Positions 42,971 through 51,189 of a DNA stretch of 64,000 bases are shown here, piece by piece; within the stretch, counting starts at the first letter, position 1, and each line of letters opens with the position of its first letter. The translations under genes were made by a program, and so were the position numbers. Below the pieces are notes generated by a model. The model ran no database searches. It was not told the DNA's origin and saw only the letters and a list, made by a program, of their open reading frames with translations. The stretch comes from UBA11606 sp964504305 (GTDB lineage: Bacteria; Actinomycetota; Acidimicrobiia; Acidimicrobiales; Aldehydirespiratoraceae). The stretch lies in NCBI GenBank assembly GCA_964504305.1, contig CAZDEB010000001.1, forward strand, positions 496,001-560,000. Reading direction: 5' to 3'.

Positions 42971-44260
42971 GTGATCGAGCCCGAATCACCCATCTCCGAA
43001 TCCGCCAGAGACATCCCAGTGGTCGTGATCGGTGCTGGACATGCCGGTCTCGCAATGAGCCGCCGCCTCACCGAACGTTCGATCGACCATGTCGTGCTCG
43101 AACGCGGTGAGGTGGCGAACACATGGCGCACAGAACGGTGGGAATCGCTACGACTGCTGACGCCGAACTGGCAGAGTCAGCTTCCGGGCATGGCTTACAA
43201 CGGCGATGAACCCGACGGCTTCATGACCATGCCGGAAGTCGTCGACTTCATCACCGCCTATGCCGAGAAGATCTCTGCACCGGTATACCCGAGGACGACC
43301 GTGACACGGGTCGGCAGCTGTCCGGGCGGCTACGTCGTCGAAACCGATATGGGGTCCTGGAATTGCACCTCCGTTGTCATAGCCAGTGGAGGATCGAATC
43401 TCGCCAACGTGCCCGAAATGTCATCGGATGTGCCGGAATCGGTCGCCATGGTGACGCCCATGACCTATCGGTCCCCGGAGCAGCTCAACGACGGGCGTGT
43501 TCTGGTTGTCGGGGCGTCGGCAACCGGAGTCCAACTTGCCGACGAGATCCGCCGCTCGGGCCGGGAAGTCACGATCTCGGTCGGTGAACACGTGCGAATG
43601 CCGAGGGTCTACCGGGGGCGCGATGTGTTCTGGTGGATGGATGCGGCAGGCATCCTGGACCAGCGTGACAGCGACATCGACGATCTGGTCCGAGGCCGGA
43701 ACGTCCCTTCGCCACAACTGATCGGCACCCCAGAACGTCGCTCGATCGACCTAAACGCTCTCACCGATCGTGGCGTGGAGATGGTCGGCCGGCTCGGACG
43801 AATCAGGGACGACTGCGCCCAGTTCGCCGGTTCGCTGGCCAATGTCTGCTCGCTGGCCGACCTCAAGATGAACCGGCTTCTCCAAGCGTTCGATGATTGG
43901 GCACACGCCTCCGACTTCGATATCCCGGATCCGCCTCAACGATTCGATCCGACTCGAGTTCCCGCGGCGCCCCGCCTTGATATGGACCTGGCCGAAGGTG
44001 GAATCGGCACCATCGTGTGGGCCACGGGGTACCGACCCGACTACTCCTGGCTCGACCTACCCGTGCTCGACCGCAAGGGTCGCGTCCGCCACCACGGCGG
44101 CATCGTCGAAGACGCACCCGGTCTCTACGTAACCGGCCTCAACCTCTTGAGACGGCGACGCTCCAGCTTCATCAACGGGGCGGCCAATGACTCCGAAGAG
44201 ATCAGCACCCACCTCGAACACCATCTCACCACGACACACCAGCGATTGGACACCAGATGA
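42971..44260 (+). CDS. CzcO/FMO-like flavin monooxygenase
   Basis: This 429-aa FAD- and NAD(P)H-binding oxidoreductase has an FAD Rossmann motif VVVIGAGHAGLAMSRRL, a second Rossmann for NADPH, VLVVGASATGVQLADEI, and the ATGYRPDYSWL segment typical of the family. These enzymes commonly oxygenate soft nucleophiles (S, N) or ketones. The GTG at 42971 is 4 bp after the OsmC stop. The stop overlaps the next ATG (ATGA). The substrate is unknown. Confidence 0.9.
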   Translation: MIEPESPISESARDIPVVVIGAGHAGLAMSRRLTERSIDHVVLERGEVANTWRTERWESLRLLTPNWQSQLPGMAYNGDEPDGFMTMPEVVDFITAYAEKISAPVYPRTTVTRVGSCPGGYVVETDMGSWNCTSVVIASGGSNLANVPEMSSDVPESVAMVTPMTYRSPEQLNDGRVLVVGASATGVQLADEIRRSGREVTISVGEHVRMPRVYRGRDVFWWMDAAGILDQRDSDIDDLVRGRNVPSPQLIGTPERRSIDLNALTDRGVEMVGRLGRIRDDCAQFAGSLANVCSLADLKMNRLLQAFDDWAHASDFDIPDPPQRFDPTRVPAAPRLDMDLAEGGIGTIVWATGYRPDYSWLDLPVLDRKGRVRHHGGIVEDAPGLYVTGLNLLRRRRSSFINGAANDSEEISTHLEHHLTTTHQRLDTR

Positions 44261-45072
44261 TGGAAACCAAAACCGACGATGCCAAGCCACATGACTGGCA
44301 AGAGGCAGGCGACGCCTGGGGCCATTCGGCACCCGACTGGGCCTGCCTTTACGAGCACTACGCGATAGATGCGATCCTTGCCATCTTCAGCCGCACCGGG
44401 GTATCAGACCAAACACACCTGCTCGACGTTGCGTGCGGGTCCGGACTGGCTCTGCGCCTCGGAGAAGCGATGGGGGCCAAGACAGCCGGCATCGACGCCG
44501 CTGAGACTTTGATCCACATCGCTCGCGAACGGAACCCGAATTCGGAACTCGTGCTCGGATCGATGTTCGAATTGCCCTGGCAAGACAACACCTTTGACGC
44601 CGTCGTCTCCATCAACGGCATCTGGGGCGGGTGCGAAGCGGCACTGGTCGAAGCGCGACGCGTGCTCAAGCCCAACGGCAAAGTCGGGATCAGCTTCTGG
44701 GGAGACGGGACACCCAACGATCTCCGGGCCTGTTTCAAGGCCTTCGCTCGTCACGCTCCCCAAGAGCATTTTGGGAGCATGAAGAAGCTGAACGGCATCG
44801 CCACTCCAGGTGTGGCCGAGAAGATGTTGACCGGGGCCGGCTTCGACGTCATCGAGCGAGGGGCACGCGTATCCACCATTGAATGGCCCGACGCCGAGTT
44901 GGCATGGCGTGCTGTCTCCAGCATCGGCCCAGCGGTGCCCGCCCTACGACACAGCGATCCCAAGGTCGTCAAACAAGCAGTACTCGAAGCGATCGAACCC
45001 TGCCGCGACAGCAGCGGCATCTACCGCTTCCGAAACGACCACCAGTTCGTAATCGCCAAGAACGGGACGTGA
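44257..45072 (+). CDS. Class I SAM-dependent methyltransferase (copy 2)
   Basis: This 271-aa methyltransferase has motif I LLDVACGSGLALRLGE, the acidic AGIDAAETLI, and FDAVVSINGIWGG as motif II. It is distinct in sequence from copy 1. The start overlaps the monooxygenase stop, so the two are translationally coupled. It closes the operon. Confidence 0.88.
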   Translation: MMETKTDDAKPHDWQEAGDAWGHSAPDWACLYEHYAIDAILAIFSRTGVSDQTHLLDVACGSGLALRLGEAMGAKTAGIDAAETLIHIARERNPNSELVLGSMFELPWQDNTFDAVVSINGIWGGCEAALVEARRVLKPNGKVGISFWGDGTPNDLRACFKAFARHAPQEHFGSMKKLNGIATPGVAEKMLTGAGFDVIERGARVSTIEWPDAELAWRAVSSIGPAVPALRHSDPKVVKQAVLEAIEPCRDSSGIYRFRNDHQFVIAKNGT

Positions 45073-45506
45073 CCGACCGCGGCCCAGCGCCGACTCGCGC
45101 GCCCCCTGAAATCCAGAACGCCGCTGGGGTGAGCAACCTCCAGGCCGCTCAGAAGAAGCACCCGCATTACGCAACACGGCTTCCAGCCTGCACCGGTTCA
45201 TGGTCTGGTTCTCGGCTGCTGGTGGACCCTGCCTCATGGGCCGGCGGGCTGCGCAGGTCGTTCCTTCTCGCTGCGCTGCGAGGGCTCCACCTTGTCTGAC
45301 CGGGTCCCGATATAGGAGTCGAGCCCGCCTTCACCCGAAACTGCCAAGGGCGAAGTGTCTCAATAGGGGTCAGGGGCTGCCCTGTCGTGTTCAACGGCTC
45401 GAACAGAGAGAATGCACGGTTATGCCCGAGCTGCTGGGGCCGCGGTGGGGCCAGATTATTCCCGGGAGTAGCCGGGTTCGGCGAGGTGACGGCACCGAGC
45501 ATCCAG
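45073..45506. other. 434-bp region without a recognised gene
   Basis: No convincing coding frame is seen on either strand. The region contains a CTCGC/GCGAG hairpin near 45270 and a stretch AAGTGTCTCAATAGGGGTCA near 45353 that is reminiscent of insertion-sequence flanks, but no transposase remnant or paired terminal repeat can be shown. It lies between the SARP operon and tRNA-Arg. Confidence 0.5.
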
Positions 45507-45581
45507 TGGCGCCCTCGGCAGGACTCGAACCTGCGCACATGCCTCCGGAGGGCAATGCTCTATCCGCTGAGCTACGAGGGC
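45507..45581 (-). tRNA. tRNA-Arg (anticodon CCG)
   Basis: The minus strand folds as a cloverleaf: 7-bp acceptor GCCCTCG/CGAGGGC, D-arm GCTC...GAGC, anticodon loop CTCCGGA with anticodon CCG, and T-arm GCAGG-TTCGAGT-CCTGC. CCA is encoded at the 3' end (45507-45509). The outermost anticodon-stem pair is T-T. A TAGTGT hexamer 23 nt upstream may be its -10. It is divergent from argS, so a tRNA-Arg and arginyl-tRNA synthetase are neighbours. Confidence 0.93.
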
Positions 45582-45646
45582 TTGTCCCAGAGGGACGGGC
45601 CGTCACACTAGCGCCAAACGTCGCTCGGACCACGAGGCGCTAGCGG

Positions 45647-45652
45647 TAGGAT
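45647..45652 (+). promoter_or_regulatory. Possible -10 box of argS
   Basis: TAGGAT lies 32 nt before the argS ATG; no good -35 is seen. A 7-bp inverted repeat (TAGCGCC / GGCGCTA) overlaps the region upstream. An AGGAAG ribosome site precedes the ATG. Confidence 0.4.
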
Positions 45653-45684
45653 CGTCGCTTCCGAGAATCTGCAAGGAAGCTTCG

Positions 45685-47292
45685 ATGGACGTCCGAGATC
45701 ATCTACGCGCCGCCCTCGTGGCGGCGCTCAGCGAAGCGGGCATCGATGTGGCGCCCGATCAGGTGGCGTTGGAACGTCCCGCCAACCGCGATCACGGAGA
45801 CTGGTCGAGCAACGTGGCGTTGGCGATAGCCAAAAAGGCGGGCCGCAACCCGCGCGAGTTGGGCCAACTGCTGGTCGATGCGCTCAGCACGAATCCTCCC
45901 GCTCATGTGACCGGTGTGGAGATTGCTGGGCCGGGGTTTGTCAACTTTCGTCTCGCCGACACCTGGCTGTACGACGTGATGACCGACGTGATCGAGCAAG
46001 GGGTCGACGGTTACGCGCGTCACGAGATCGGATCGGGTATCCACGTCAATGTCGAGTTCGTGTCGGCCAACCCCAACAAGCCGCTTCATGCGGGCCACGG
46101 TCGGGGGGCGTGTTATGGCGATTCGGTGGCGCGGCTGCGCGAACGCTGCGGCTATCAGGTCAGTCGCGAGACCTACATCAACGACCGCGGCGTGCAAATG
46201 ACCAAGTACGCCGAGTCGCTTGCTGCTCGCAAACGCGGCGAAGAACCGCCAGACGACGGCTATCTCGGCGAATATCTTGTCGAGTGGGCGGCCGAAATGC
46301 CCGACGATGCCGATCCGCGCGAGTGGGGCCTCGAGCGCGGGCTGCAGAGTCACCGTCAGACCCTCGAATCGCTCAACATTCATCACGACGTGTGGTTCAG
46401 CGAACGTTCTTTGGTGACCAACGGCGCTATCGACGAAACCATCGCCGATCTACGGTCTCACGATGCAGTGTTCGAACAAGACGGTGCTACCTGGCTGCGC
46501 AGCACCACCCACGGCGACGACAAAGACCGGGTCCTGGTCAAGAGCGATGGCGACCTGACATATCTCACCCCCGACATTGCTTACCACCGCGACAAATTCT
46601 CGCGATCTGACCGATTGTTCAACGTGTGGGGGGCCGACCATCACGGTTATGTCACCCGCATGAAAGCGGCCATGTCTTTCTTGGGCCACGACCCTGACGA
46701 GCTCGAAATTGCGATCACTCAAATGGTCGATCTGGTGCGCGACGGCGAGCCGGTCCCGATGTCGGGTCGCACCGGCGACTTCATCGAACTCGACGAGATC
46801 GTGCGTGAGGTCGGATCCGACGCGGCCCGGTTCACCTATCTGATCCAGTCAGTCGATTCGCGCCAGACCTTCGATCTCGACGAGGTCGCCTCGCAGAGCA
46901 TGGACAACCCGGTGTTCTACGTGCAGTACGCCCATGCCCGTATTGCGTCGATTCTGGCCAAGGCGACCGAAGCCGGGATCGACCGCTTGGCTCGCGATCA
47001 GGTTGATATGTCGTTGCTGACCGAAACCCGTGAGCTCGACGTGCTGCGGTCGTTGCAAGAACTACCCGACACGGTTCGTATTGCGTGCGCCGACAACGGG
47101 CCGCATCGCATCGCGGCATGGGCTCGCGAACAGGCGGCTGCTTTGCACGGCTTCTACCACGACCATTACGTCATGGGGGATGGAGTCAGTGCCGAGCTCA
47201 CCCAAGCCCGGCTGGCTTTGGTTGCTGCGTCGCAGGTTGGCCTACTGATTGCGCTCGACCTGTTGGGCATTTCCGCCCCCGAAACGATGTGA
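45685..47292 (+). CDS. argS: Arginine--tRNA ligase
   Basis: This 535-aa class I synthetase charges tRNA-Arg. It has the N-terminal Add-1 domain (about 1-90), the HIGH motif in SANPNKPLHAGHGRGA (about 130-145), VWGADHHGYVTRMKAA in the Rossmann fold, and MSGRTGDFI in the place of KMSKS, which most ArgS lack. The C-terminal DALR domain (about 410-535) starts at NPVFYVQYAHARI. Length is normal. It is divergent from tRNA-Arg(CCG). Confidence 0.96.
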   Translation: MDVRDHLRAALVAALSEAGIDVAPDQVALERPANRDHGDWSSNVALAIAKKAGRNPRELGQLLVDALSTNPPAHVTGVEIAGPGFVNFRLADTWLYDVMTDVIEQGVDGYARHEIGSGIHVNVEFVSANPNKPLHAGHGRGACYGDSVARLRERCGYQVSRETYINDRGVQMTKYAESLAARKRGEEPPDDGYLGEYLVEWAAEMPDDADPREWGLERGLQSHRQTLESLNIHHDVWFSERSLVTNGAIDETIADLRSHDAVFEQDGATWLRSTTHGDDKDRVLVKSDGDLTYLTPDIAYHRDKFSRSDRLFNVWGADHHGYVTRMKAAMSFLGHDPDELEIAITQMVDLVRDGEPVPMSGRTGDFIELDEIVREVGSDAARFTYLIQSVDSRQTFDLDEVASQSMDNPVFYVQYAHARIASILAKATEAGIDRLARDQVDMSLLTETRELDVLRSLQELPDTVRIACADNGPHRIAAWAREQAAALHGFYHDHYVMGDGVSAELTQARLALVAASQVGLLIALDLLGISAPETM

Positions 47293-47296
47293 TCCG

Positions 47297-48562
47297 ATGA
47301 GACCTCTCCCGCTGCGGCTTCTGCCCGACAACGCCGACGTAATCGACGGTCGGCTTCACATCGGCGGCTGTGACGTGATCGAGTTGGCGGCGCAGTTCGG
47401 GACCCCGCTGTTTGTTTACGACGAGCAGCACCTGCGAGACCGATGTCGCGAAGCGGTCGCGGCGTTCGGCCCAGGCGTGGCCTACGCCACCAAAGCGTTT
47501 CTGTGCGCGGCGATGGCGCGCCTCGCCTACGAGGAAGGCATGCACCTCGACGTGGCGACGGGCGGCGAACTGCACGTTGCTCTCAGTGCTGGGGTGCCCG
47601 CCGAAAAGCTGGTCCTGCACGGCAACAACAAGTCGCCGCTCGAGTTGCGGATGGCGATCGATGCCGGCGTCGGCCGGATCGTGGTCGACAGCTTTGACGA
47701 ACTCGACCGTCTCGACGAGATTTTCCAAGAGACCGGCGTTGCTCCCAAGGTTTTGCTCCGGCTAACCCCGGGCATCAAGGCCGAAACTCACGAGTTCATT
47801 TCCACCGGTCAAGACGACTCCAAGTTCGGGTTCACCGTTTCTACCGGCGCGGCCGAAGCCGCGATCGCTCGAGCCAGCGCCGCTCGTTTCGTGGACTTGG
47901 TGGGGGTCCACGCCCACATCGGTAGCCAAGTTTTTGCGGTGGGTTCGTTTGGCAAGGCCGCGGCGACCATCGCCGAGGTGGCGGCGCCGTGGGGGCTGCC
48001 CGAAATGTCGGTGGGCGGCGGGCTGGGCGTGCCGTACGTGAGCGATGAGCGGGCTCCCACGATCGCCGAATGGGGCAAAACCGTCCGCGATGCCTGCGAC
48101 CAAGCCGGCGTGACCGCGACGGTCTCAGCCGAACCCGGTCGTTCGATCGTTGCAGCGGCCGCCGTGACCCTCTACACCGTTGGCACCTACAAGACCATCG
48201 ACGGCGTGCGCACCTACTTGGCGGTCGACGGCGGCATGAGCGATAACCCTCGACCGGTCCTTTACGGTTCGGGTTACGAGGCATTCCTGCCGCGTGCCGT
48301 CGGCGCCGATCGTCCGTGCACCGTCACCGTGGTCGGTAAACACTGCGAGTCGGGTGATGTGTTGGTGCGCGATGCACTGGTTCCCGACGACGTGGCGGTA
48401 GGCGACATCATCGCCACCCCGGTAACGGGCGCCTACGGTCATTCCATGGGTTCCAACTACAACAAGGTGTTGCGCCCTCCGGTCGTGTTTTGTCGCGAAG
48501 GCGATGCTCGACTCGTGGTTCGGCGCGAGACCTTCGACGATCTCACGAGGCTCGACGTCTGA
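47297..48562 (+). CDS. lysA: Diaminopimelate decarboxylase
   Basis: This 421-aa fold-type III PLP enzyme makes lysine from meso-diaminopimelate. The PLP Lys is in AYATKAFLCAAM (about residue 66); other motifs are HIGSQ, VGGGLGVPY, AEPGRSIV and HCESGDVL (Cys of the active site). The ATG at 47297 lies 4 bp after the argS stop, so the two are co-transcribed. Upstream in-frame ATG codons within argS are rejected. Confidence 0.96.
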   Translation: MRPLPLRLLPDNADVIDGRLHIGGCDVIELAAQFGTPLFVYDEQHLRDRCREAVAAFGPGVAYATKAFLCAAMARLAYEEGMHLDVATGGELHVALSAGVPAEKLVLHGNNKSPLELRMAIDAGVGRIVVDSFDELDRLDEIFQETGVAPKVLLRLTPGIKAETHEFISTGQDDSKFGFTVSTGAAEAAIARASAARFVDLVGVHAHIGSQVFAVGSFGKAAATIAEVAAPWGLPEMSVGGGLGVPYVSDERAPTIAEWGKTVRDACDQAGVTATVSAEPGRSIVAAAAVTLYTVGTYKTIDGVRTYLAVDGGMSDNPRPVLYGSGYEAFLPRAVGADRPCTVTVVGKHCESGDVLVRDALVPDDVAVGDIIATPVTGAYGHSMGSNYNKVLRPPVVFCREGDARLVVRRETFDDLTRLDV

Positions 48563-48563
48563 C

Positions 48564-48845
48564 ATGGGCGCTTTGCCGCTCGACCAGGTCGTTGCCAGGG
48601 CGGCAGTGTTGTGGCGCCGTAGCGGCGACCAGATCCTCATCCGGCGCAGAGGCAACGACGAGATCGTGGTCTTGGCCGCCACCGCGGCCTCGTTGTGGGA
48701 TTGTCTGCAGACACCGCGCCCGATGGCCGAACTGGTCGACGAGTTGGGGCGGCTCCACGAAACGGACCCGAACCAAATCGCCCCAGATGTGCAAGCGGCG
48801 GTCGACGTGCTTGTTGCCCAGCAGGCGGTGACGCTCGGTGACTGA
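48564..48845 (+). CDS. PqqD-family protein
   Basis: This is a 93-aa PqqD-like peptide-binding domain (LAATAASLWDCLQTPRPMAELVDELG, then DVLVAQQAV). PqqD proteins present precursor peptides to modifying enzymes in RiPP pathways, but stand-alone copies occur with nucleotidyltransferase-like genes in other settings. The ATG is 1 bp after the lysA stop. The end overlaps the nucleotidyltransferase gene by 8 bp, so the pair is coupled. Confidence 0.8.
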   Translation: MGALPLDQVVARAAVLWRRSGDQILIRRRGNDEIVVLAATAASLWDCLQTPRPMAELVDELGRLHETDPNQIAPDVQAAVDVLVAQQAVTLGD

Positions 48846-49839
48846 CGAGCTGTTGGCCCACGTGGGGGGCTGGGGTTTGCCCAATGGGCTGGTCAGCGCC
48901 GCCGAGCCGTTCGAGGTGTCGCGGCATTTGTCGAAGGTGATTGGCGATCGCCTTACCGGTGTGTTGCACGCGGCGATGGTCGCGGGAGACATCGAAGTGG
49001 ACGAACCCGACGCGGTCAGCCACGCCCACAAGGACGCGATGGCCCAAGTGTTGTTGCTCGAAGACGTGATGTTGGAGGCCTACGAGTCGCTGCGGGCCGT
49101 CGATATCGAGGTCCGGTTGGTCAAAGGTTCGGCTTTGGCCCATCTAGTCGGCAACGACCCATCCGAGCGGGTGTTTGGCGACACCGATTTGTTGGTGCGC
49201 GGTGATCAACTGCCAGCGGCGGCCACAGTCCTCGAAAACAACAGCGCGGTCCGAATCCAGCCTCGAGTGTCAGAACTGTTCGAGCGCCGGTTTGCCAAGT
49301 CGGTCACGTTGCGCTGGCGGGCCGACACCGAACTCGATCTTCACCGGACTTTGGCGCCGGGCCCGTTTGGGTTGATGATCGATTCAGACGATTTGTTTGC
49401 GGCGACCAACACGTCGACCGTGTCGATTGGTGGCGTCGACGTCGCCACGTTCGGGCCCGAATTGCATCTGGTTCACGCCGCGATGCATGCCGCCCTCGGC
49501 GATGTCACACCTCGCCTGGGCAACGTCCGTGACATTGCGTTGCTGCTTGGTCGTAGCGATCTTTCCAACGATCGGGTAATGGCCCTTGCGGCGGGCTGGA
49601 ACGCCGAAGTCCCGTTGGCTCGGGGGATTGTCGCGGCGACCAAACTTGGCGCCGGCCGGTCGGGGCTCACCGATTGGGCCGACCAGTATCGGGCATCGTC
49701 TCGCGACCGTCGGATCCTGGCCTGCTACGGCTCTCGTGAGGGTCGATTTCGGGCCCAGGCCTGGGCGTCACTTCGGGTGTTGCCGTGGCGGGAGCGCCCG
49801 GCGTTTGTCAGGGCGCTCACAACCCGGCGCGGCCTCTGA
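48838..49839 (+). CDS. Nucleotidyltransferase family protein (PF14907-like)
   Basis: This 333-aa protein resembles the uncharacterised nucleotidyltransferase family. The core reads VRLVKGSALAHLV and ERVFGDTDLLVRGDQLPAA (GDxD metal motif), then LDLHRTLAP. It is commonly paired with a PqqD protein, as here. The GTG start overlaps the PqqD stop. No precursor peptide, radical SAM or protease gene accompanies the pair. The target is unknown. Confidence 0.8.
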   Translation: MTDELLAHVGGWGLPNGLVSAAEPFEVSRHLSKVIGDRLTGVLHAAMVAGDIEVDEPDAVSHAHKDAMAQVLLLEDVMLEAYESLRAVDIEVRLVKGSALAHLVGNDPSERVFGDTDLLVRGDQLPAAATVLENNSAVRIQPRVSELFERRFAKSVTLRWRADTELDLHRTLAPGPFGLMIDSDDLFAATNTSTVSIGGVDVATFGPELHLVHAAMHAALGDVTPRLGNVRDIALLLGRSDLSNDRVMALAAGWNAEVPLARGIVAATKLGAGRSGLTDWADQYRASSRDRRILACYGSREGRFRAQAWASLRVLPWRERPAFVRALTTRRGL

Positions 49840-49869
49840 ACCCCCCGGGTCGAACCCGAACCGGCCCGC

Positions 49870-49875
49870 TAGTCT
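49870..49875 (+). promoter_or_regulatory. Possible -10 box of hom
   Basis: TAGTCT ends 7 nt before the GTG of hom and there is no ribosome site, consistent with a leaderless start independent of the upstream genes. Confidence 0.4.
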
Positions 49876-49882
49876 CAACGCC

Positions 49883-51181
49883 GTGGCCCAACTCAGTCTT
49901 GGAATTCTTGGATGCGGAAATGTGGGCGGCGCTCTGGTCGATCTGGTGGCCGCCCGCGCCGGCGATATCGCTGCTCGTACTGGTATCGAGCTTTCGGTTG
50001 GCGCGATCGCGGTGCGTTCGCCCGCCAAACATCGCGAGCATGTGCAGAATCCCGAACTGCTCACCACCGACATCCGCTCGGTGGTCGAAGACCCCGACAT
50101 CGACATAGTTGTCGAACTTATTGGCGGTATCGAACCGGCCCGCGAGTTGGTGCTTCGGGCACTGGAGCTTCGGAAGCCAGTGATCACCGGCAACAAGGAG
50201 TTGTTGGCCAATCATGGCGCCGAACTCTACGCGGCGGCGGAACGGGCCGGTGTCGACTTGTTGTTCGAAGCTGCGGTTGCCGGCGGTATCCCGTTTATTC
50301 GGCCGCTGCGTGAGTCGCTCATCGGCGAGGACATCACGCGGGTCATGGGGATCGTCAACGGCACCACGAACTTCATCCTCACTCAGATGACCCAACGGGG
50401 TGCTTCTTACGGCGATGCTTTGGCTGATGCGCAACGTTTGGGTTATGCCGAGGCCGACCCGACTGCCGATGTCGAAGGGTTTGACGCCGGGGCCAAGGCG
50501 GCAATTATTGCCACTCTCGCCTTTGGCGCGGTGGTAGTTGCCGGCGACGTCTATCACGAGGGTATTTCGTCGATAACCGCCACCGATATCGAGGTGGCCT
50601 CACGGCTCGGTTACGTGATCAAAGCGGTTGCGGTTATCGAGGGCGACACTTCTGTTGGCGATTCTCCGGAAGTCGCGGTGCGGGTTTATCCGGCGATGAT
50701 CCCGACGAGTCATCCGCTCGCCAACGTCAACGACAGCTTCAACGCGGTGTTTGTCGAGGGCCGCGCGGTAGACGACTTGATGTTTTATGGCCGAGGCGCC
50801 GGTGGGGGACCAACGGCGTCGGCGGTGCTGGGCGACATCATCGATGCCGCGATCAACACCACCAACGACAGCGCGGCAACTATCTCGAATCTGCGGCGGG
50901 CCAAGATTCGCCCGATCGACGAGTTGTCGACCGCCTACTACTTGTCCGTGCAGGTCGCCGACCAGCCCGGGGTGCTGGCCAGGGTCGCCGACGAGTTCGG
51001 GGCCAACTCGGTGTCGATTCGGTCGATGGAGCAACGGGGCCTGAGGGAGCAGGCCGAGTTGATCTTCATCACCCATGTGTCGCAGGAGTCTGCGGTACGA
51101 GCGACCCTTGACGGTTTGCGGGGTCTCGACGCGGTCAACAAGATCAATTCGATGATCCGCGTCGTGGGCGACGAGGCCTAG
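49883..51181 (+). CDS. hom: Homoserine dehydrogenase
   Basis: This 432-aa enzyme reduces aspartate semialdehyde to homoserine for threonine and methionine synthesis. It has the NAD(P) loop LGCGNVGG (about 9-16), the catalytic region ITGNKELLANHG, AAVAGGIPFIRPL, NGTTNFIL and GYAEADPTADVEG, then a C-terminal ACT domain (YYLSVQVADQPGVLARV) for feedback by threonine. The GTG at 49883 gives the canonical N-terminus. thrC follows after 8 bp. Confidence 0.96.
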   Translation: MAQLSLGILGCGNVGGALVDLVAARAGDIAARTGIELSVGAIAVRSPAKHREHVQNPELLTTDIRSVVEDPDIDIVVELIGGIEPARELVLRALELRKPVITGNKELLANHGAELYAAAERAGVDLLFEAAVAGGIPFIRPLRESLIGEDITRVMGIVNGTTNFILTQMTQRGASYGDALADAQRLGYAEADPTADVEGFDAGAKAAIIATLAFGAVVVAGDVYHEGISSITATDIEVASRLGYVIKAVAVIEGDTSVGDSPEVAVRVYPAMIPTSHPLANVNDSFNAVFVEGRAVDDLMFYGRGAGGGPTASAVLGDIIDAAINTTNDSAATISNLRRAKIRPIDELSTAYYLSVQVADQPGVLARVADEFGANSVSIRSMEQRGLREQAELIFITHVSQESAVRATLDGLRGLDAVNKINSMIRVVGDEA

Positions 51182-51189
51182 GTCTGGCT

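Noticed and set aside
45073..45506. Insertion-sequence remnant
   Set aside because: Some stretches look like IS flanks, but no transposase fragment, terminal inverted repeat pair or target duplication could be shown.
49835..49862. tRNA-like GGGTCGAACCC stretch before hom
   Set aside because: It resembles a T-loop, but no acceptor, D or anticodon arm can be formed around it.
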